Positions 1 to 13,010 of a DNA stretch of 64,000 bases are shown piece by piece (within the stretch, counting starts at the first letter, position 1; each line of letters opens with the position of its first letter). Origin of the DNA: Wuchereria bancrofti. Its lineage: Eukaryota; Nematoda; Chromadorea; Rhabditida; Onchocercidae. The position numbers were made by a program, and so were the translations under genes. Below the pieces are notes generated by a model, which was not told the origin of the DNA, did not search any database, and was given only the letters and a program-made list of their open reading frames with translations. The stretch spans positions 6,494,399-6,558,398 of the forward strand of contig SSBO01000001.1 of assembly GCA_005281725.1 (NCBI GenBank). Reading direction: 5' to 3'.

Positions 1-3000
1 GTCAGCCATTGAAAAAGTTTCGACACATTAGTTAAGTGCGGGGAATAAATATGGTTGAATGAATTTCGATTCATATTTTAAAATTAACTTTCATAGGCCT
101 TTCAAATTCAGTCTAACTGAAGCATTGAAACAATAGTAATTATCAGACCATCGGACTAATATTTGTGCCAAAATAGGGTGTGTCTCATTTAATCTCATTC
201 AATAAGGAATATATCCTTATCAGTAAAAAAAAAACCTTTTTAACAGTAAAATTTGAATTACTGACAAGTGACAATGTGGAAGCCAATTATATGACAAACA
301 GTCAACGGTTAGCCTTTCAGCAATTTCTTTTGCTGAAAATAGCCAATCAATTATTTTTATCAAGACATAAACTGAAAAAATGACAAACTAGTAATGAAAT
401 TTTAAGTTGTTATGAAAATATTTGGCAGCTTATTTGACTCTTGTCGCTTTTCAAAAGCTGTCAGTTTTACGACAGGTTTCAATCAATAAATGCTTATGCG
501 TAAAGCATAAATAATTCCAAAAAAACTTCCAGCGTTCCATAACATTTCCATATCAGGACAGATGCATTGTCAGTATTTGAAGACAAACATATGATGAAGA
601 AAGCTTGCTGCTTTTACTATCAAGATTAGATGATTTGATTTGAGTCGGTTAGCCTTTCATCGAATCAATGAAAGATCATGTTCATATAATTGACATGGTT
701 GCAAAATCTTTTCCAGCACATTTAAAAGTAGGATTTAAGAAAGTACAGCTGAAATCTCTAAAAAGTGCTTTGTGTCTTTTCAGTAATGATGAAAATCAAT
801 TAATTACTCAAATTTTGCATCTTGCACTAAAAATTCCGATCTGTTATGAAATGTTACCAACTTCCTCTTCCTTTTCATTTGTTCAAATAATAAAGCAAAT
901 TTTTAATTGTTGAATGTGCTCAATTGCTTTATTGATCGGAATGATTAAACAGATTCTTGGATTTAGTTGAATTAAAACAAAAACTTTGCTTTATCATTGA
1001 TGAGTTCATTTTTTTTTAAATTCTATCATTTGTTTACCTTGTTGTCTACATGTATCACTAATATACTGGTAATGAATGAACATTTATAGATACAGTTGAC
1101 AAATAAACGTTCAGCGGAATACAGAGTCGAAATGAAACGATGATGCAGTTATATCAACTTGTTGCGACTTTAACTTTCCAGTAAGCATATGATTAATTTT
1201 ATCTAATAAATGACATTTCCGTCACTTATTCCTGCTGATTTCATCATCACCAACTGTAAGCATAAGTCAATTCAAGTTATTACAACATTTCCCATTCACT
1301 CGGCAAGATTCTATCAAGGAATTGTCTGGAGGGAGAAGAGCTAATTATGAATTAAAAAATTAATGTAATACAGTATCTACATTATAACATTTAGTCATCA
1401 TCACCAGTTACTCATCCTAAAATTTCGCACTGCAATAGTTCACAAATAGTTTGCCTCCAAATTGCACAAGTATTGTCTCTCTAAAATTCATTTCACGTTA
1501 GACAATGAAGAAAAAAGTGCATGTAAAATAGAAATTTACACTTAAATAATTGTTAATGATACTATAAGTTTAGTATCTAAGCTGAAATGATTTGAAACTA
1601 TCAAAATTCCTTGTTATTGGATTTTCTTTTTTGGTACTACTAAGATTTGAAAAACTCTCAACTATCGATTTTGAAATGTTTTCTTGAACAATTTAATTGA
1701 GACAAAAAACTTCAAATATTTGATGAATGTGCACCGGTCTTACTCTAATATTTTCACAAAACACTGAGATGTAATTATTCCTCATTAGCCAGAGAAACCA
1801 AACCACAGTGCTTTATAACAACCTAAGTGCGTGTATGTGTGTGCATGTCTGCGTGTGTGTGTATGTCCGTATGTGTATGCATGTATGTGTGCATGTCTAT
1901 GCTTCTTTCTGTTTATGTCTGTATCTGTTCTGTGTCTGCACATCTATGTGGCGAGGGCATCGTCATCATGATTTTGAATAATTGCAGAGTATAGATTCAG
2001 GCATGTTACACATTCACTTAAAGGAAACATATATTTATTTATCTGTCGGATTAGATCAGATCAGATCACATGATATGCTGATTATTTGTCAATGCTCTGC
2101 ATCGCAATGAAACATTGAAGTGAAACGATTAGTTGACTGTACTATCTGTTCGAATTTAGCATAGTTTAACAACATTTTGATTAGAAAAATTATTAAATCC
2201 AACTTTCGATAATATTTGCACAACAGAAATTTGATAATGAAGATTCGTCACAATTTCAAAAAATAAAATAAAATAAAAAAAATGCTGTTGCACGCACTCA
2301 CTGAAACAATTTCTCAAGAAATAATTAATTAAAAGAGAAATTAACTTTCACGTACTGCAGGAACTATTTTGCAATTAAAGTTACAGAAAATTAGAACTTG
2401 CATTCGTCTGACTGCCACATGATCAAATAATATTCAGAGGAAAGATGATATCTTCACTGTTGACCCATCTAGGAGAAACGTGTCACTCAGTTTGTCGATG
2501 GATAAATGAATGAATGGCTATTAACAACGATATAGCATAATTTCGCATTTCTCACAGTACTGACACAAAAAAGACCATATCCAGCAAATGGTCTCAAAAT
2601 ATTTGAGATTGTTATTTAAATGATATCGTTATTTCTTGAAAGTTTTCATGTTGAACGAAAAAAAAAAATTGGAAATCATCAATGTTTCTAAATAATTTTG
2701 CATCGATATCAAAAAACTGCAATCCATTTCAATGAAGACGACTATTTTTTGCTTCAAGAAGAAAACCATTTAATCTTTCAATCACTTTTTTCCTTTCATA
2801 TATTCTCTAAAATTAACATTCTTTTTCATCTCAAAGATAGAAATGATATGACAAGAGCAGTAAAGCAAAATGGAAGTGCGGTAAAAAATGGATATGGTAT
2901 CAATTTTGGATATAGCTGAAATTCCGTCTTATCTTATCACCCTTATTTTGGCCTTGCTATCTTCCCTCCTTCGACTTCGCTTATCCATATCTCAGCTTAT

Positions 3001-5400
3001 CTAGATAACTTTCAGCTGTTATGCTTGAAAACGTGATGAGTTGCAAGATGATTCAGAAATTAGTAGAAGGAAGCAGTGAATGAGTATAATTGCACTTACA
3101 AACAACAAAAAGATTTGCAAATAACATCATATTGTCTGCTTTCATCTACTATGTTAGAAACTGCAATCGAATCTTAATTCTTATTTAATGGCTAATTACT
3201 GAACTAACGAAAGATATCGTTCTTCTCGTGGAAATAATTATTTAGTTATTTGACTTAGATTATTTGACTATTGGCAAATACCTTATGCTTTGATTCCAAG
3301 TATTTTCACTTTGAAATTTCTAGCTTGGAAAATTTCTATCTGCACATCCTTTAGCAGTTTTAATTTATTTTATGAATATTAAATAAGATTTGTATTCAGA
3401 TAATGCAGATACTTCCACTTCTACATCTGATGATTATTCATTAATGAAAATGGTAAAACAAATCTGATCCACTCGTCTACCTACGGTACTTCTACAAATC
3501 ACTGTTTTCGAAATGCTTTACTTTGAAGTACTAAACTTTATTTGATGATTCTCTTTTTAATACAATAATCGTTCATATGATCATAATTTTCGTTCGCTAG
3601 TTGATAGCAAAAAGGTTTTTTGAACTTTTCTTCTGAAAAATATATTTCGAAATAAGACTTCAAGTCTTAAATTAGGGTCTGGCACCATTGAAATTTTTGA
3701 TGCAATTTAAGTCAGAACAACTCTTTTGCAAATATGTATAATAACAGCATTATAATATCGTGTACGAACTTTGATACAAATGCTAAAGTAAATTGTCTTA
3801 CACTTATTTCATCGAATTCAACGGCTTAACGTAAGACCTGTAAACGTAATACAATTCACATCCATATTGTCTAGTCGCAGTACCACAAGGAAGAAATAAA
3901 TTGATGGAGTTCTTATTGAAATATCTACCAGTATAGTTCTCTCAAATTTCAGATCATTTCCGTACAACTTTTATCAGCTGGATTTTATTAAAAAAAAAAA
4001 AACTGCCTTAAGCACGGACAAGAACATCGGTCAATGGTTGGTTCACAATACAGAAATTAAATGAATGGTGGTGATATAGCAGCCATTTATTCAATGCTAT
4101 TTTTACTTGTTAAAACATTTCAGCGCCAGCCATTTTACAAAGACCATTAAATTGCTATCACTTTTTCCGTCTTCTGATTCTCATTTTAAATGCTATAGAC
4201 GTGCACCAATTACTAGTCGGATAATCCGATGGTTATTTGATTGTGTACTCATTAATTGCCATTTTTAGCTATGAAATTATGTAATTATTAAGTGAAATGT
4301 ATCTTTTGTTGGTAGTAAGCACTTTAACATGGATGGAATTCATCCCGTGAGCTATCAGTAAATCTACTGGTATTGCTGCTGCCTTCATAAGAATGTTTAG
4401 CTTGCGTTTAGCCGCACTTGCTAACGTGATTCGCCATACGCAGTTTTCTGCTCCTTTCATGTACAATTCTAAAAAGAGAAATAAATAAATTGTGTAACTG
4501 TGATTAACATGAAGTGGCACACGATTGAATTTGTGCATGCAATTGCATGTGAATTAATCACTAATGAATATAAGAGACGAAGTTTTTGTTTTATAGTGTC
4601 CATGAGAAAGAGAAGAGTGGAACCTATTTATGAAATATATTGCGTTTGGAGTTTAGCTCACCATTACGAGTGTTACGTTAGTTTTAACTTTGTCATTCAG
4701 GACAGCTATGAGTAGGAACGCTTGAAGAAAACTTCCAAACGTTTTAAGAAAAGAATGAAAAGGTGACGGAAAAGCAAAAAAGCAAACTGTGTATTGGGAA
4801 AATCGATCATTATTGAAGTGAAGGTTCAATTTTCACTTTATTATTATTTCAGGCTTCAACAAATTTCATTCCTGAATTTTCGTCCTGAAACGGTATTAAA
4901 ATGTGTGAAATAGAATGCAATAGCTGCTTAGTTAAGAGGGCAGAAGAGGATTCATTGAGGATCTCTACTGAAAAGGATCCTCTATTGATATCCCTGTTAA
5001 TTGTGCATAGGTTTAGGAAGTGATAATCCTTTGGTCTTGAATAATTCACTGTTCACTTTAGTCAGCTATTTAGTTGCACTTATCTTCCTTTCTGTAAACT
5101 CTGTGCCGAGGATCGGTTCAATTTTTTGACACAGTTTTCGCTTCAAAATAATATTGCAAACTGGCAAAATGTTCATTTTGTTAGAACACTGTAAACTGCA
5201 GACACCACATGAATACTTTTGCAGATGCATGCAGCGAGCGTTGTCACGTTTTTTCTTCTTTCAGTTATGTGTTCCTAAATATAGTAAAGAAAAAGTCCCT
5301 AGCGATATTGTCATCGCTCTTTGAATCGTCGTCAATGGATGCGTCGCATTGCAGAGTGCTCTCTCCTATTGCCCTATCATCATCAACAGCCTTCTCCTTC
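1..5400. other. Intergenic, no gene supported
   Basis: AT-rich sequence with many stops in all frames. The longest open stretches (60-90 codons) show no recognisable domain, no chain of phase-compatible exons and no nematode-type acceptor linked to a start codon. It holds an imperfect GT-rich simple-sequence tract at about 1826-1950 and scattered A/T homopolymers. I see nothing else in it. Confidence 0.6.
1826..1950. repeat. Imperfect (GT)n tract
   Basis: Degenerate TG/TATG/TGCATG repeats over about 125 bases, interrupted by TCTG and TCCG units. It looks like an old, decayed dinucleotide microsatellite. Confidence 0.8.
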
Positions 5401-5404
5401 GTAT

Positions 5405-5428
5405 GTGTGTGTGTGTGTGTGTGTGTGT
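5405..5428. repeat. (GT)12 microsatellite
   Basis: Uninterrupted GT dinucleotides. The short open frames that cross it on both strands (poly-Val/Cys, poly-Thr/His) are products of the repeat and not genes. Confidence 0.9.
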
Positions 5429-5601
5429 CAGGGTTCGTTATAAGTGTACACATATACATTTATATGTGTGTACAAATGTATCGATAAGGATGGCAGATAT
5501 GTTAAGTAGTGCGGAGAGATGGAGAAGTAGAGAGGTGCAAAAGCTCTGTAATGCAGTGAGTCGTTACATGCCAGCATTCACTGCAGCAGTTGTAATTGCA
5601 G

Positions 5602-5676
5602 CGGTAGCAGTAGCAGTAGTAGTAGTAGTAGTAGTAGTAATAGTAGTAGCAGTAGTAGTAGTAGTTGTAGTAGTAC
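5602..5676. repeat. (AGT/AGC)n trinucleotide microsatellite
   Basis: About 25 units of AGT with a few AGC and TGT variants. Read in one frame it gives a run of valines, which explains the spurious open frame here. Confidence 0.88.
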
Positions 5677-5699
5677 TAATCAGCCCGTTTGTGTTAACT

Positions 5700-8600
5700 G
5701 CCTGCAAATAGCACTTGAACAGCCGCTCTCCTTCACTGCAAGCAGTTGATGCTTGCAGTATGGTGGTGAGAGGATTACTAGGTTGTCTCTTTAAATGTTT
5801 GAGATGAGGCGGAAAGGCTTAGAAAAGTCCTCATTTACTGTCCTCATGAAAATGCTCACTCACTGAACAGCTACGGTTACAGACTTTAACACTATGCTTT
5901 TCAAATATCCTACTATTCTTCACCAATAGTATTTTTGGCTACCTGAAATTGCAATAATAAAGTGCCATCAAAATTTAAAATGACAATAAAAGCTGACTTG
6001 ATTAGGACCTAGTCTGGTAATGTCCACACGCAAATTCCGGTCACCTGAAAAAAGTCATTCATTATAGTTTAAAGGAACGCGCAAAGATTGAATTTACCTT
6101 GGTTTTTCTTTGCGATAATTTCGGTCTTTTTTTTGCAACTGCTAATTTTTCACTGTTGAAACGTATTTGAAAAAAAAAACAAAATGAAATTCCTTCGTTG
6201 AGAATTTGTCACCAACTTTCTGGTACGACTTGTGCATGATCTTTCTTTAAGCGGCCTTTAGGGTCTTTGACAAATTTGCAAATGGTAATGAGAAATGTGG
6301 CATGCAAAAATGTTTTCCTGAATTTTTCTGTCGACTATGAAATTAATTTTAATTAATTGAACAATAAGGGAAGGAGAAGAATCCAACGAGAATTGTACAC
6401 AGCGTTACAATATGCGCTGAAACCAGTAACCGGTTTTCCATACTCAGATCAATGCCGTTGAGGTTATTCAAGTCGTAATTATGTGTTAAAGTGAGATCTG
6501 TTGTGACTTGATGGGTTCCTACTCATTTCATATTTTATAATGGTACGGGATACGATATAAAGAAATAGAATGGAAGAAAGAGCATAACAAAGAAAAGAAG
6601 GGAAGAGAGAGGAAAGAGTGATTATAGAGCGAAATGAAATAGGCAAGTAAGAGAGGATGGAATAGAATAAAAGAGATGGCAAAAGTTGAATTATTTCGGG
6701 AGCGATTTTTATCAATGGAATGATATTTGAAAGTGTGAATAGATTTTTTTCAAGAAATATTGCCGCAAAGGAGCCGACAGTGGGCGCAATGGGACGATGA
6801 TGACATGTGAGCATATAGGAGGTGGTCTTGAGCATGGCATCATAACTTGGTGCTGATTCAATCCTCTCCCAATTACTGTAAAAATAATTAGCATTGTGGC
6901 AATGAAGGCGGCGGTAATTAAGAACGCAATCAATTGTCAGTTCTTTGAACAAAGCTGCATTGACACCTCGACAGCTATAAAAGAGGCCATCTCTATGGCT
7001 AATTTTGATGCTTAGCTTAGCGAAATAGAATGAAGTGGTTAGCGCTTATTTGTGGACAAAGACCATTAGCAGATAAGCAAACAGACCAGTGGACAAGAAG
7101 CGCCTAACTGGCTACACCCTCTTTCCTCTAGCTTTTATGTCCAGGAACACAATGAATGGTTATAGACGAAGACAGACACGTCCATATATTTGGATGAACG
7201 ACTCGTACAAGTAGTAGCAAACAGCACGCTGCACATAGCATGCAGATTGCATCCTGAATTCCCTGCAGACATTTTCTTCGGGAAATGAATCTTCCAACAA
7301 TAAAAAAAAGGGAAAAATTAAGCGGTTCAATGTCAGAAGCAACAATTAAAAGCAATGGAACTTGTCGAAATGTCCCATCCAACATTTCAATACCTGAAAA
7401 CATGTGATGCACGAAGAGCATGCATGTCTACTGCTTAACAATCACCCACTAACATACAATCCAGTAAGGCCAATAAACATTGTATTCATGAGCACGTTGA
7501 AGCCAAGGTTAATGTAATCGTACTTTTTTCTTGAAAAAGAGATGAACGTCCTCAACGATCAACTAGCAACAGGTTGCTTGTTAATTTATGCATATGTCTA
7601 ATTTTCAGCTCTTTTTAGAATTATCACAAGATCTAGAAAACTTTAAACAATTTGGCTGAAAAGTTCCGACATCTCACCAAAATTCAAATTGGATGTTATT
7701 CATCAGCCGTCAAAATAACTTCTATAAGATAGCATAGCAGGAAGAATATACCTTGCATATCAGACTTGATATTGTATGTCGAGAATAATTTTTTATTAAT
7801 TATGGAATTAGTTTTATGCCTTATCTTCAGAGTAACTTTGATAATTGCAAAATAACAACGTGTATGGTAATTGTGAAGAAATTATGCCATGTGCAACCTG
7901 TCTTCGATAAAACTGGATTTGCTTTGCAATAGGTGGAAATGGAAAATTTAAGACATCTTTGTCCAAACATTAGATTATATGATTTTGCCAAATTATCTGG
8001 AGAGTGAAAACTAAAAATTATCGTACCAGCAAATTACAGTAAGCTGACAAATAATTTATTATATTCTTGATCATATTTTGAGTAAAGCAAAAGATACTGA
8101 GTTCTGGACTTCTACAAATTTCGAATTTGGTGGTTCATAATTTTTGGGTTGAGAGGTAATCGGATTGGTGATTCACACTGAAAACTGTACAAGGCAGATG
8201 CCATGTAACTTTTTTGTATTCTTCCTAATTACTCATGCATGAATGCATCATAATATGGAAAATTACTTGAAAATCTCAATTTTCTAGCTATAGTTTTCAC
8301 CTTTGTAATTGCCAAAAAGGTTTTCGTGGCCAGCATCTAAAAATATGGACCTATTGAAATATTTTGAGATTTTACGAAAGGTATTACGCTAGATATGATT
8401 TAAAAATAAAAATCACTGATCAAAACTTTTTAAAATTTATCCACTAGTTATTAGTTAGAGTTATTAAGTTAAAATCACATTAGTCATATTTTATCAGTTA
8501 TCAAGAATAAGAAAACTAAGATAGAAAAAATGAAAAACTGGAACTTCACGAAACCTTGAAAACCTTTAAAAATACAGAATTAAAAATACACATATATTAA

Positions 8601-9700
8601 AATACATCTGTTTCCCTTCTCGTTGTTTTGATTTCGTTGTTGTTCTGATTTCAACCTTTCACTAATTTAAATTCAAATTCAGTTCATTCGCTTTCAGACT
8701 CCCCTTTCTTTTTTTTCGAAAAAAAAAATTTCGAGAGCTAACGCTTGCAGTGTGTATTTATCGCTTTTTTAAAAATATTGCAGGCAAAAAAACACAAACG
8801 TTTCCTGCCATTTTAGATTATCATACTGTGAAATATTCTAAATACTCAAAAAAAAAAAAAAATCATTTAGCACTTTTCTTTTAAATTTATTCGTTTTTGT
8901 AAGACAAAATAACAAAATCTATTTACCGATCAAATGTCAGTGCTTCCGCATATTTTCTGATCCCAACAATTTCCCGTAAAATGGCATACTTAATGTATGA
9001 TCAACCGTGAAGTGAAATCAGTTTTATTAGACATTCACTGATTAGATACATTAAATAAGTCTTTTATTGAAAGATAGTAATATTATGTTGTAAAATTGTG
9101 GTCATCAGTTTTGAGAATCTTTTTAGAAACATTGTCAAGTGCCGTAGGATAAGAGTTTTGAAGCAATCTTTTATCCGATTCCAAAAAGTGGTTAAACAGC
9201 AAATTTCTTCCCACTAATAATTATCAGTATTCAATCAATAAATTAATTCTTTGATTTTCACAATGACATGAAAGCCATAAAAATAATATACCTCTTACGA
9301 CATAATCACTAGAAAAGTTTCTGAAATTTGGTTTTTAAATCAACGAAAGAAATCGCCCACTCATAATTGATGACAACTTACTTAAAACGGTGAAAGTTCA
9401 TTTAAGATAAATATCTCTGTATAGCAGAGACACTTATATTACTATTTTTCCTTGCCCTTAATCCCTTTTCAGTATTCCACTTGTTTCACCAACCTCTCGA
9501 AGTAAAGCAATACTGCAATGATAATTATTTTTACAAGTCACTAACAGCAATTAGTGTAGTCCGTTGTGATTCTATCCGGATTGATTATTTTTATGCTCAG
9601 AAAGAAATTACGATTTGATATAAGTGATGACAAATCAATCGTTTGACCTACTCATAACAAATGGTCAAAGTACAGTTTAGGCAAATTTTTTAGTAAATAT
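5700..9700. other. Intergenic, no gene supported
   Basis: No exon chain can be supported. A purine-rich stretch (mostly A and G on the + strand) lies at about 6555-6680 and causes the long leucine/serine-rich open frame on the minus strand. The remainder is AT-rich with poly-A/T runs. Confidence 0.55.
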
Positions 9701-10722
9701 TTTGCTCAAAATGAATTTCGACGTGAGCCCGAAATGCCCGAAATGTTTCTATTTCCAACCAAAACTGTTAGTGTTGGAAGGTCACGTCGACAGATACATC
9801 AGCAACAAAGAACGACTGTCGGTAGGTTGTTAGAATGGTTAGTCAAGCAATGCTTCACGCTGCATTTGCGCTATTATCTAAACATTCGCTGCCGTGCATT
9901 CTTCCCACTACCCTACCGTGGGAGTGCTGTCGACTTGCAAGTTTGCTTTCTTGCATACTTTCCATCTCCTTGTTTCATTTCTATTGTCGATATAGAGGTG
10001 CTACTAATTATTGTTGCCACTGAAATTGCGCTTAGAGCACAACTAACCTAGCATTAATGCTAATCGAATGCTACCGTATTCGGTCGATAAACGAATGAAT
10101 GAGTGCAAGGGGATAGAATGTGGGTCAATGAGTGTGTGTATGTTTGTGTGTACGAGTGTATGTGTGGTGTGGATGAAGAGGATTGTTTGCGATAGATATT
10201 GTCGATAGGGAGATACCCAGATCTCGGGTAGGTTGAGAGAAGAAAGGAAAAGAGAAGGAAATCTTCTTAGCAACGAGGACACATGCCTGTGTAGAATCCT
10301 CATCCTAAATTCATTTAAATGCATTTTTCAGCTTGACGAGAGAGTATGGGCATGAATAGGAGCAAACAGAGAAGGAGAGTGATCACGCGTCGAAGATGAA
10401 CAATGGATGGGCAGGCATTGCGGGTAATGCCGTTCCCTGCTAGCTGACGCCCCCAACGAGCTCCCTGCTCTATTTGCACATACATAGATGCATAGACACT
10501 ACACACATCGGCAGACACACACAGACATGCAGAGATGCGTGCGTGGAGAAGGCAGGCTTGTGCATACAGTGTCGAAAGGATGCATTCATTCGGCAGGGTA
10601 GAAAGGAATGTGTCGTTGATTTCTTGCTCGACTCGCTCTGCCCGAAATCGCAGATTACCCACTACTTTGCCCGCACGAAAGCCCGTTGTAACCGTTTTGT
10701 AACCGTTCCCCATTCCGGTCTC

Positions 10723-10758
10723 ATCGTGACCCCTCTGGAAATCGTGACCCCTCTGGAA
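10723..10758. repeat. 18-bp tandem duplication
   Basis: Two exact copies of an 18-base unit (10723-10740 and 10741-10758) beginning ATCGTGACCCC. Just upstream an 8-base TAACCGTT motif is also repeated, so the stretch looks prone to slippage. Confidence 0.85.
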
Positions 10759-11372
10759 ATTCCGTGAATCAGATTCCTCCACTGCACATGCCGAAATTGT
10801 CATTAAATGCTATTTGCATACTCTTCTGGCCTTACTTGCTCATATGTCACATTACTGTAAACCATAGCACATGGCTCAATAATACATGTAGTGAGTGCGC
10901 GTCCGTGTTTATGTCTGTACGTGAATGTTACGTGTACATATCTATAAATGCACAAACATATATCTGTGTGCGTGTATGTGTGTATGTGGGCCAGTCGGAC
11001 AGGCACATTGTGGGGGATGAAGTGATGAGCATGTTCTCTACATAAGGCCCCATGAGTGCTGCACACACATCAAAATGCAGACTGACATGCATTTCTAACC
11101 GAAACGGACAGACGTGGTGTCCGCTTGCTTTCATACAGACACAGACACATACGTAGCATACATAGATAAAGAAACATACATAGAGAAATAGATAAGCATC
11201 AATCGATAGATAGAGGAGGACTCAATGGTTTGAGCTACAGTGTATCGTTGTCTGCAGACTATAGTATGGGGGAAAGGAGATGTATTATGATTGGCTGCGT
11301 GAGTTGGAAGTTAGGGAAGGGAGAGGAAGGTGTGGCTGTATGCTCCGCCTCCACGCCATGGCATGGTATAGC

Positions 11373-11475
11373 GTTGTTGTTGTTGTTATTGTTGTTGCTG
11401 CTACTGCTGCTGCTGCTGCTGTTGCTGTTGCTGTTGTTGCTGGTGCTGGTGCTGGTGCTGGTGCTGCTGCTGCTC
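11373..11475. repeat. (TTG/CTG/GTG)n trinucleotide array
   Basis: About 34 triplets alternating TTG, CTG and GTG. They read as poly-Leu, poly-Val/Ala or (opposite strand) poly-Ala/Thr/Pro, which creates three overlapping open frames that I treat as artefacts. Confidence 0.9.
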
Positions 11476-12824
11476 TTACTATGGTGAATGGCATTTTGAT
11501 GTGGGGTAAATGAGTGGGTAAATGAATGAGTGAGTAGATGGGCAGGTCTAGGAAAGATAAGCTCGAAAAACCTCGAATTCCTCTCGTTAACTTAAATTTC
11601 TATTTCACTGACGAATTCAGATGTCATTTCATGTAACTAACCTGCGTGTTAAGAATATGTTGCAGGAAATGGCTTTTGAAGGCTCTGATGAGACACGGTT
11701 TTAGGAAAGGTGACAACTAGATAAAGACAAAACACTATCACAAACTGCTGACAATCCATCTTCAGTATTCATTGCACTCTTCAAGAAATCACTCATGTAG
11801 CTACTATGTTCTTTAAACTTGTTTTCCGGAGAGAAGCATACGGTGGATATTCTCACTGAAATTGAATGGTTGAGATAGGATTCGCATTTTGTAAAGGAGT
11901 TAAAATGAGAAGTGTTCCGTTCCTTTTGCCGTTTATTGCAAATATATAAAATTATGAATGGTTGGGAAAATCGGGATAGGAAAAGATGGAGTATTTACCG
12001 GAGTGCAGGTGGGCATGATTACCCAAGGATAAATATGGCGTTATGCTATCCATTCTTTTACGCTAAAAAACTCTTTCACTTGGCTCTTTTTTCATACGCT
12101 CCACTGCGTACATTTTATCCTTCTTCCTCTTTGTACTCCCAACAGATTTTCACAAATTTCTAATTTTTCAAAAGGCCCTCTCATCTTGTACTCTCAGTCT
12201 CTCTCCATAGATTCGCCCCTCCTCCTCTTAACTCTCTATGTTTAGGATGAGTGCATGGGTGTCTGTACTGCAAGGTAACGTAACACACCGGTCTATTACA
12301 CGATTCTTCGGGGTCTGTTGCCCCTCCCGCCCCACTTACCATAAGTCTTCTTTCCTTCCTTCCCTCAGTCTTACCCACCCACCTGCATCATCTTTCACTA
12401 CGTGTTAGCTTTTCGTTGCTACAGCTGCAGGACGCTACGGCCATTCTTCATCCTCTCTTGCAGCAGCACTGTCAAAGTGAAATCAGACGCAATCCCTCCC
12501 ATCCCCGCTCCCCCCGCTTCTTCCTTTGCCCTCCTATCCTCCTCCTTTCCTTTCTGCGTGTATGTATGTATGTGGTAGTTCCCCTTCCAAAAGCATCAGA
12601 AATCTTTGGTCTTCTTTCTCTTCATGTGGCGATGGCGTGTTTTTTCGTTGTCATCTCGATTCGCCGTTTGCAGTATGATTATTTGTATGGGTTATTTGTT
12701 CCCAAAATAGTGTCTTGCAAGCAACTAACTACTGGGCAGCTTAAACAGCAACGGACAGATTTGACGATATGGGTCCGTTGGGCGCGTGAGGGCAGCGGAG
12801 AGGGGTGCACATTGTACTGAATGA

Positions 12825-12848
12825 CAACACACACACACACACACACAC
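12825..12848. repeat. (AC)12 microsatellite
   Basis: Uninterrupted AC dinucleotides in the GC-elevated block. No coding role is apparent. Confidence 0.88.
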
Positions 12849-13010
12849 TTCTCTCTCCTTCTCTTCAGGTCGAGCAGGACTGATCCATCATTTATGCGTC
12901 TTTTCTCTTATTTGGCTATGGCATTCCCTCCAGAGCTTTACTCCATCCCTCAGTCCTATCAGTCACTCATTATCATCTCAGTGCTAGGCTACAGCCAGAA
13001 CCCTTGTCCT

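Larger units (their letters stand above)
9700..13010. other. GC-elevated block rich in simple repeats, no recognised gene
   Basis: By eye the base composition is close to half G+C over long parts of this block, against roughly one third in the flanks. It contains several small open frames (for example 9734-10051, 10474-10767, 12416-12820 on +; 10315-10803 on -), but none has a recognisable domain and they overlap on both strands. Short tandem repeats, GT-rich tracts near 10120-10165 and 10900-11000, a CTG/TTG array and an AC array lie in it. A strongly pyrimidine-rich + strand runs from about 12115 to 12560. It could be a regulatory region, a non-coding transcript or a decayed gene; the sequence alone does not decide. 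Confidence 0.5.

Noticed and set aside
5349..5711. Open frames of 60-120 codons across the GT and AGT repeats, both strands
   Set aside because: They consist of microsatellite translation (poly-Val, poly-Cys, poly-Thr/His) without domain, splice support or codon structure.
6479..6952. 157-codon minus-strand frame, Leu/Ser/Ile-rich
   Set aside because: Its hydrophobic look comes from a purine-rich + strand stretch; a second overlapping frame exists and no family is recognisable.
10315..10803. 162-codon minus-strand frame with RGHDFQRGHDETG repeat
   Set aside because: The repeat is the translation of the 18-bp tandem duplication; a frame on the opposite strand is equally open, and no domain is seen.
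11230..11513. Poly-Leu, poly-Val/Ala and poly-Ala/Pro frames
   Set aside because: Produced by the trinucleotide array in all frames; not evidence of a gene.
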